Shown here piece by piece: positions 56,870 to 64,000 of a stretch of DNA of 64,000 nt. Below the pieces are notes generated by a model. That model did no database searches and was not told the DNA's origin. It saw only the letters and a list, made by a program, of their open reading frames with translations. Every line of letters begins with the position of its first letter. Within the stretch, counting starts at the first letter, position 1. Source of the stretch: Plectrocnemia conspersa (Eukaryota; Arthropoda; Insecta; Trichoptera; Polycentropodidae); contig VTFK01000276.1 in NCBI GenBank assembly GCA_009617715.1, forward strand, positions 682,001 to 746,000, written 5' to 3'. A program made the position numbers and the translations under genes.

Positions 56870-58260
56870 AGGTGTTTTTTTAAAGGAATAAAAATTTGAA
56901 TTGAAATAAAACACATAAAAAACGTGGTAATGGCTATGGTATTAGCTTTATTTGAAAGATAATTAGTAGTGGGAACGCTGTCATACTTAGCAAATTATGA
57001 TTTCTAAGAGGTACATATAAACCGAATTTTGCCCTATAGGAGAACACAAAAAACAATTATCACGTCTCAGAAGTCAAAAATCCGAGTAAAATCACAATAA
57101 AATCATGCCGTCGCCGTCACAGTTGGTTGGAACCCTCGATCCAACCGAGCCGAGCGTTCTCACTGCATCGGCGCAGACATGAACCGGCTTAATTCGCGTT
57201 TTTGAGCCTCGAGATAGCAGGAGCGCATAATGTGTGAGCAGTGCGCATTATTATTTCTCTTATACGGGGCCCACCTGTGGGCAGACTCCATGCGGATGGA
57301 AAGGACGAGGTTCATGTTGGCTCGAGTTCAATGACGAAGTGCGTTGAGTGTTACCTCGGTATACAGAATGGTTTCGGAGAATGCTATCTTGGCTATATCT
57401 GGAATTCAGTCTATCAACCCTGCTCGCATAGGAAATATATAGAGCATGAAGTAAAGAAGAAACCAGAAAGCTGACTATGACATAGTGGCGCGAGAGGTGG
57501 AATGCTTCCACCAAATAGCAGTGCACAGAAACTCGCATCGTGGACCTAGAGACTTGGAGCCAAATTGAACATGGTGGTTGAATTTCCACTTCGCACAAGC
57601 ATTTACTGAACATGGTTGCTCCGAACTTTTCTACATAAAATATATAAGAAAGCGACCAACGTGTGTCACCACTGCTTCAAAGGCGAACCCGACGACGACG
57701 CCCACACGCTCTTCAACTCCCCAGCATAGACAGAGGAAATAAGCAACATGAGAGATACTCTCGGCGAAGAACATATCTCGCCGAAGGGCTTGATCCCATC
57801 CATGCTGAAAAATGCAGGTCCGTGGTTAAGGAACGGAACGAGAGAACCAGAAGAGGCACCTTAAGACCTGAGCAAAAGTCTTAAGGTGGCTCTTAACGAA
57901 GACCATGTCTTAAATTCTCACCTCGAGATAGCAGGGGCGCATATTGAGTATGCAGCAAGCTCGTACGGTTACATACATTCCGTTTCGCTCGCTCGCGTGT
58001 AAAGTGATGAGAATGAGTGAGAAATGAACGTGCGGAATGCATGTGACGCACGCTCTTATTTCTCATTAAAATTAAAAAAATGTTCTGTCCTAGCATGTTT
58101 ATTTTTACTACTTATTTTTTATATATTCGAAGCCGGAATAGTCTTGACGACAACGCACTGTATTACAAAATATATTTTTCATATTCACATTAATAATTTC
58201 CGGCACTACGACAGTTATCGTCTCATCATTGTGCTACATCCCACATATATATTTATATAA
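56870..58260 (+). mobile_element. Composite R1-containing repeat, copy B
   Basis: This unit begins 'ggtgttttttaaagg', includes a palindromic MITE fragment (57000-57125), an R1-type ORF2 C-terminus (about 57290-57885, with CHHCFKGEPDDDAHTLFNS in one frame), the left arm of the fold-back (57978 on), and ends in 'catcccacatat'. It repeats at an offset of 1391-1406 bp as copy C. Frames are broken. Confidence 0.8.
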
Positions 58261-59820
58261 AGGTGTTTTTTAAAGGTATAAAACTTTAAAATAAAATGAA
58301 GCACATAAAATGGCCAATGGTAATGGGCATGGTATTGGCTTTATTGGAAAGATATTTAGTAGTGGGAACTCTCTCACACTACGACGGCGACGATAGCAAA
58401 TTATGATTTGTAAGAGGTACATATAAACTGAATTTTGCCCAATAGAAGAACACAAAAAACAATTATCACTTCTCAGAAGTCAAAAATCCGCGTAAAATCA
58501 CAATAAAATCGTGCCGTCGCGGTCACAGTTGGTTGGAACCCTCGTTCCAACCGAGCCGAGCGTTCTCACTGCATCGGCGCAGACATGAACCGGCTTAATT
58601 CGCGTTTTTGAGCCTCGAGATAGCAGGAGCGCATAATGAGTGAGTAGTGCGCATTATTATTTCTCTTATACGGGGCCCCCGTGTGGGCAGACTCCATGCG
58701 GATGGAAAGGACGAGGCCCATGTTGGCTCGAGTTCAACGACGAAGTGCGTTGTGTGTCGCCTCAGCATACAGAATGGTTTCGGAGGATGCTATCTTGGCT
58801 ATATCCCGAATTCCGCCCATCGACCTGCTCGCACAGGAAATATATAGAGCGCGAAGCAACGAAGAAACCAGAGAGCTGACCATGACAAAGTGGCGCGAGA
58901 GGTGGAATGCTTCCACCAAAGGGCGGTGGATGGAAACTCTCATCGTGGACCTAGAGACGTGGAGCCAAAGAAAACACGGTAGTTAAATTACCACCTCGCA
59001 AAGGCACTCGCTGGACACGGTTGTTTCGGAACTTACCTGCATATAATAGGCAAGAAAGCGACCAGCATGTGTCACCATTGCTTCAAAGACGAACCCGACG
59101 ACGCTGTCCACTCACTCTTCAGCTCCCCAGCATAGACAGAGGAAATAAGCAACATAAGAGAAGCTCTCGGCGAAGAACATATTTCGCCGAAAGGCTTGGT
59201 CCCATCCATGCTGAAAGATGCAGGTTCGTGGTCAAGGAAGGGGACGAGAGAACCAGAAGAGACACCTTAAGACCTGAACAAAAGTCTTAAGGTGGCTCTT
59301 AACGAAGACCATGTCTTAAATTCTCACCTCGAGGTAGCAGGGGCGCATAATGAGTATGCAGCAATCTCGTACGGTTAGATACGTTCCCTTTCGCTCGCTC
59401 GCGTGTAAAGTGACGAGAGTGAGTGAGAACTGGACGTGCGGAACGCATGTGACGCACGCCCTTATTTCTCATTCACTCTCGTCACATAACACGCGAGCAA
59501 GCGAAAGGGAATGTATCTCAAATTAGTTAGTCCGTGAAGCTGACAATAAATTTATTATATTAATTATTGCCGCTCGCCGTATTACAAAAGTGCCGCCTAG
59601 ATTGTGGTTAAATCAGCCCCCACAGAGACTTACTCCCCATCTTATTTTTATGTTAATACTATTATTTAAAAAATGTTCTGTCCTAGCGTGTTCATTTTTA
59701 TTATTTATTTTTATATATTTGAATAGTCTTGGCGACAATATATATTTTTCATGTCGACATTAATAATTTCCGGCACTACATTAGTTATCGTGTCATAAAA
59801 TTGCGTTATATCCCACATAT
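58259..59820 (+). mobile_element. Composite R1-containing repeat, copy C
   Basis: It has the same layout as copy B. The longest frame (58681-58986) reads RPMLARVQRRSALCVASAYR, PIDLLAQEIYRARSNEE, MTKWRERWNASTKGRWMETL, continuing after a shift as ALAGHGCFGTYLH and CHHCFKDEPDDAVHSLFSS. This is the post-reverse-transcriptase C-terminus of an R1-clade LINE. It has the complete fold-back at 59384-59511. No intact reverse transcriptase domain is present. Confidence 0.85.
59384..59511. repeat. 45-bp fold-back, copy C
   Basis: The arms 59384-59428 and 59467-59511 are reverse complements with few mismatches. The loop is 38 bases, the same length as in copy A. Confidence 0.85.
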
Positions 59821-60051
59821 ACTAATTTTTAGAATTTTTTTAACAATTTAATGTTGGGCCTTAATGCTTTAGGCACATATTTTTATAATATATAAAATAA
59901 AATAAAAATAATGATAAATTCAAGTATGTTTTTTACTTAAACCGAAATGCCACTTTTATAGATTATTGTAAAAAAAGACATAATTATATATTTAATAATT
60001 GATTTATTTGTTTTATTTAATATAAATAATAATCTTAATCTCCTACACATA

Positions 60052-60180
60052 AAGTGTGTTTTTTTTAGAGGTATAAAACTTTAATATGAAATAAAACACA
60101 TAAAAATCGTGGTGATAGCCATGATATTGGCTTTATTAGAAAGATAATTTTATGCCATTAGTGTTTAAATATGATTTTGA
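60052..60180 (+). repeat. Start of a further composite-repeat copy
   Basis: The block 'aggtataaaactttaa', 'ataaaacacataaaaatcgt' and 'tattggctttatta' matches the beginnings of copies B and C, then runs into a mariner-type transposase. The shared block may therefore be the 3' end of that transposon family. Confidence 0.6.
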
Positions 60181-60890
60181 AATCTGGATGTTCAATTTTC
60201 GACCAATTTTTCAAGCAGCTGGGGCCATATACCATCAATAACGCGGCGAATGTTGGCTTCCATGTCATCCGTTGTCCCTGGTTTATCGGCGTAGACTAGC
60301 GACTTCACATATTCCCACAGAAAATAATCTAAAGGTGTTAAATCACACGATATTGGAGGCCAATAAACAGGTCCATTACGCGAAATTCGAAAATCGAATG
60401 TTTCCTTCAATAAATTTATTTTATCGTGCGCTGCGTGGCATGTTGCGCCGTCTTCTTGAAAGCAAAGTTCTTTTACATTAATGCCATTCAATTATGGAAC
60501 GAAAAAGTCAGTAATCATGGATCTATAGCACTCTTCATTGACTGTAACGTTCTAGCAGGCATTATTTATGAAGAAATATGGACCAATAATTTCACCCCCA
60601 TATAGCACACCAAACAGTGACTTTTTGTGGATGTTTTAATAAGCGGCTTCAATTCTTGCACGAGCTGGATCTTGTAAGCTTGTAAACCAGATCTTTCTTC
60701 AAATCTTCCATAAAGTGGATGGACACAGCTCCAATTGCTGTGTCCATCCACTGGTTCTCTTTGGTTCTCTTCAATACTACGCTCCACAGCAGAAACAACT
60801 TTTTCGGTGCACACTGTACGACGTTTCTGCGGGTGCGTATTAGCAATTAGAGTATGCGTTGTGTGAAAACGATCCATGATTATTTGGATA
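60180..60890 (-). pseudogene. Tc1/mariner-superfamily transposase relic
   Basis: The - strand has SIEENQREPV near 60760, GLQAYKIQLVQELKP near 60670, then (60491-60192) LCFQEDGATCHAAHD, WPPISCDLTPLDYFLWEYVK and IRRVIDGIWPQLLEKLVEN. The FQEDGA and CDLTPLDYFLW motifs hold two of the catalytic acids. Several frameshifts and stops break it, and a 16-bp perfect hairpin (60714-60752) sits in its coding region. Confidence 0.82.
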
Positions 60891-62300
60891 TACGTTCGAT
60901 TACAAACTTCGATTGAAACTTCGATTCCACGAGCTTATGTTATAACTTGAAGAGACATGGCTTCAAGATAGCTCTGCTGAAATAAATACACCAGACACAG
61001 CAAGCACACAAGTTTCACCATTCACTGTTATCACGATGCTGATCCCCAGTATTGATCCCAACGAAAGATTGTTTGGCTTTTAAAAGTTCACGAATTAGTA
61101 AAAAAAAAACTAATATTTTAGTAAGGCACAATTGCCGAGTCTGTGCAAAACTTAAAGTTCACAGACAGTGTATAATTCTACTTCATGTTGGTAAATATAT
61201 TTTCATGCTTAGCACACAAAATATTAATGTTAAAAATATAAAATGTATAAATAATAATTTAATAAGTGTGTAAATACAACTATATGGAGTGCATCAATAA
61301 TAACACATACAAGTATTCAAAAACATTGGTTTTTCGAGTGTGTATCTTTATTGGAGATGATTGTGCATTTTTCACTTTATGTGGTTGAAAAAAATCTGTT
61401 TGTCCGTTACGTTGTGGAAATATTGAACAAAATGGCAAAGTTGCACGGTTAGGTGCCGTGCGAATATCACCACGTATATTGACTGTAAATTGTTGAAAAA
61501 ATTAAAAACATTTTTATTTCATTGGTACGCGATTCAAAATTTGATGGTAATAAATAATATGTGAGATATATTCATATAAAAAAATGTTTGTGTATGGAAT
61601 TTGGGATACCAATTTTTTTTAAACCATTTTAATTAATATGACATTAATACCATCTGTGACTAAAGCGCTAAATATATACGTTACGGTATATACCCAGTTT
61701 TACGTGTGTTTTTGTTATATGATGTTTAAATAACGATTCGCACAAATTCGTGCACAAGGACGCACAACGCAGTTTCTGAAACGCTCAAATTTGTGTTCAT
61801 GGTATTCAAAATGTTAGAAAGACTTTCGCGCATGCGCACAACTGTATGTGTGCATCACGGGGTGGCGGTGATGAAATCGATTCGTACCTATTTCAAATTA
61901 TTAAACATAACCATGAAATACTAGTTTTCAAAAAAGTTATGTAAAAATATTAAAATATAAAAAATATTAAAAATATTAAAATATTTAGTAATTTTATATA
62001 GAGTGACTTTATAAATTTACCAATATTTTCGTGCAGTTTTGATCAGAATAAATTTTATTTAGTTTAATTTAAAAAATCTTATAGGTGTATAACTTTAATA
62101 ATAAAATAATTTTATACGGTTTACAGCTTGGATAAATATTAATTTGTTACTCCAGCAATAGATGTGGGTAGTAAATTCACCAATAATTATATTTTAACTT
62201 TTTAAAAATTTGTAAAACGCCATTATTTTTTCGATAATTATATCATAATAATTAAGATATCTTCTATTTAACATTAAAATATTTTTCGTTAGATTCGATT
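60891..62300. other. AT-rich intergenic DNA
   Basis: No gene or element ends were recognised. The segment at 61740-61870 is less AT-rich but has no coding frame of note. Confidence 0.35.
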
Positions 62301-62339
62301 CTCGCGTTTTAATAGGACTTGGGGATTTTTCTTGAACTA

Positions 62340-62660
62340 CAAGTCAAGTCCCCACGGGCCGAATAGCAGCTTGGGTACCCCCACCCTAAGCTTATTTTCT
62401 CACACCCCACCACACGACTTACCCCCACCACCGGCCGTCGTGGCCCGCCCACCGCTCCTATGCTTGCAATTGCTCGCGTTCTCATCGAATGAAAGTTTCG
62501 TAGCGCAGAAGGGACATTTGAGAGCCAACAGAATTCGAGTGCCTTCACTCCCCCACGCAATTTGTCCTTGGGCCGCACTTTTATCATTTCGCGTCGTGCG
62601 GCCCACAACCAATAGCTAAACAATGCGGCCAATTGACTCGCGCACGCGCCTATTATTATT
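62340..62660 (-). promoter_or_regulatory. GC-rich patch with CCAAT-type box and - strand donor; candidate PLC-gamma first exon
   Basis: It is strongly GC- and CpG-richer than its surroundings. On the - strand it has a CTATTGGTTG box at about 62605-62614 and, downstream, GGTGGGG|GTAAGT with the donor at about 62422, an excellent splice site. PLC-gamma needs a non-coding first exon upstream on this strand, and no other gene lies between. The link over about 18 kb is inference. An open frame through the region (62674-62309) has no family likeness and ignores the donor, so it is not called. Confidence 0.35.
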
Positions 62661-63106
62661 AATATCTCAAACACTCACTTATCGCATGATTGATTAGATA
62701 GCCTCAGATAGGCATCGTGGCGCAATATCTATATTTAAAAAACAATATCCATGTATTTATGACTATTAGCCTGGTTACCGAGAAGTTCATTTGTTTCTTA
62801 TTTCAATTTATTTTTATCGAATATTATTATATTGATATACAATCAGTATTTAGTGAAGTGCGTGAAGAGGCTGGACTTGATTAAATTTAGTTTTAATTTT
62901 ATCAAACGATGAAACAACTTGTACAGTAAGTCCTCAAATTTTTCGCACAATTCAAACAATCTTCTATTAATTACAAATTTAAATAGTCAGCATTATTGGA
63001 ATTGATGCTATTCAGCAGAAAGCTGGTTGCTGATAACATTGTTCCTTTTATTCATAGTTTTTTAAATTGTGTATTGAAAACTATATGCGTAGTCATCCGA
63101 TAATTG
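62661..63106. other. AT-rich DNA
   Basis: Nothing was recognised here. Confidence 0.3.
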
Positions 63107-63331
63107 AGGTGACCAGACGTTCTCATAAAAAAATCGCCCTCGTTTGTCCTCCTTTTGCCCTTCCTTGACCTTCTTAAGCAAAAATTTCCAAAAATACATT
63201 TTTTTAACTCCAGTAGAAATTTTCGAAATGATTTTTTTAGCTCCCGCAAAAATCTGTCCTCCTAGGATAAAAAATTCCATGATAGCTTTTTATTTTTAGT
63301 GTCCTTTAATATTTACAAAATCTGGTCATCT
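63107..63331. mobile_element. hAT-like MITE
   Basis: Inverted ends AGGTGACCAGA (63107) and TCTGGTCATCT (ending about 63331) enclose a 225-bp segment with 'gtcctcctaggataaaaa' and 'gtcctttaatatttacaaa', as in hAT-derived MITEs. No clear 8-bp duplication was found. Confidence 0.5.
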
Positions 63332-63524
63332 TGCATTAATAGATATAGCGTCAAAAATGTTTTTCCATGACCAATCTTAAAACAAAAACAACAATTAGTT
63401 TTAATTATGAAATTGATAACAACCAACGTTATTTATAGATCTTTTCCAAAAATCTGAAATGATGCTGGTTGGTTAAAAGTTGGCCAGTCAGTAGTCGTTT
63501 CTTCATTATTTCGGCTTATAGTAT

Positions 63525-63665
63525 TTAACAAGGACGTCATTTCAGATTTTTCCAGGGGGGGGGGTAAAAGCTAGGCAGTTAGTGGTCATTATTTTAATAT
63601 TTCCATTTCATTTTCATAGTATTTCAATAAATGACAGATTCATAGTATTGCAATAAATGACCAAT
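63525..63665 (+). repeat. G-tract dispersed repeat copy
   Basis: 'tttttccagggggggggg', 'taaaagctaggcagttagtg', 'tatttccatttcatt' and 'catagtatttcaataaatga' match the copies at 4465-4570 and 5075-5165 and, reversed, 40895-41245. It is followed at 63680-63715 by the 'aataaaatcgtaccgtcg' piece of the palindromic MITE family. Confidence 0.65.
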
Positions 63666-63715
63666 ACCAAGGGGATCCCAGTGTAAAATCAATAAAATCG
63701 TACCGTCGCACTGTG

Positions 63716-64000
63716 GGGTATTTGAACGATAAGTGTTCTTATTCAAATATATAGTATTATTAGAGTTAAAAAATACATTACAGAAAAAAACAACTTTTTA
63801 TTTTATTTAAAAAAAATATTATATTTTTCATGCAATATTTCATGCATTATTATTTTTAAAAAGTATGTTAAGTATTTCTTAAATTTTTAGCCCGATGAAG
63901 AGAAATTCCATGGTTCCTCGTCTAACGATTGTCCATTTGTATTTAGATGAGGTTCAGCTGAAAGCAACGTGGCTGCCGTATTTTTTAAAAAGAGCTTAAC
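63716..64000. other. AT-rich window end
   Basis: No feature was recognised. Confidence 0.3.

Noticed and set aside
62309..62674. 121-codon open frame on the - strand as a protein gene
   Set aside because: It has no family likeness and lies in a GC-rich patch where chance open frames are long. The + strand and other - strand frames are also open, and a strong donor interrupts it.
1..64000. Bacterial-style systems such as CRISPR arrays, operons or toxin-antitoxin pairs
   Set aside because: Spliced metazoan genes and eukaryotic transposons dominate; no regularly spaced direct-repeat array or operon-like gene run exists.

Overview
The window looks like AT-rich arthropod, probably insect, nuclear DNA. 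Genes are split by GT-AG introns, a metazoan phospholipase C-gamma gene is present, and most of the rest is DNA transposons (Tigger/pogo, hAT, Tc1/mariner, piggyBac), short non-autonomous elements, SINE-like repeats, a small LTR element and R1-type LINE 3' ends. No rRNA, CRISPR array or convincing functional tRNA was seen. The species cannot be named from the sequence.

Three protein-coding genes can be rebuilt. (1) On the + strand, 5669-7163 (two coding exons) encodes a 474-residue protein of unknown function with a candidate N-myristoylation start and repeated RRxS/FF motifs. (2) On the - strand, 20305-16982 (three coding exons) encodes a 134-residue LITAF-domain membrane protein; its last exon is 2.85 kb from the others. 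(3) On the - strand, 44508-33339 (twelve coding exons, about 1213 residues) encodes a full PLC-gamma with domain order PH, EF, X, split PH, SH2, SH2, SH3, split PH, Y, C2. It reads cleanly except for one apparent missing base in the C-terminal SH2 exon. All three genes have a splice acceptor just before the start codon, so their promoters and non-coding first exons lie upstream. Two GC-rich patches ending in strong - strand donors (about 27.34-27.56 kb and 62.42-62.66 kb) are candidate first exons for LITAF and PLC-gamma.

Layout: 0-5.6 kb, repeats and the approach to gene 1; 5.67-7.85 kb, gene 1; 8.2-10.0 kb, a Tigger element with matched ends; 10.9-11.2 kb, a solo LTR; 12.0-15.4 kb, a Tigger deletion derivative split by a hAT element with a perfect 8-bp target duplication; 17-20.3 kb, LITAF, whose large intron holds a big inverted repeat with arrays of a GGTCAGAAT motif; 20.4-27 kb, repeats; 28.2-29.5 kb, a TRIM-like LTR element; 29.6-33.3 kb, repeats; 33.3-44.5 kb, PLC-gamma with transposon relics in its large introns; 45.7-48.4 kb, a cluster of MITEs including one inside another; 49.4-49.7 kb, a degenerate tandem repeat; 51-53 kb, piggyBac and Tc1 relics; 54.7-60.1 kb, three degenerate copies of a roughly 1.4-kb composite repeat with R1 LINE 3' ends; 60.2-60.9 kb, a mariner relic; 62.3-62.7 kb, a GC-rich patch; 63-64 kb, repeats.

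The genes do not form a pathway. PLC-gamma is a signalling enzyme, LITAF an endosomal membrane adaptor, and gene 1 is unknown. The most unusual structures are repeat-related: a recurring SINE-tail hairpin with paired base changes, mirrored GGTCAGAAT arrays, 45-bp fold-backs in the R1 repeats, and short perfect hairpins with 7-base loops inside decayed elements.
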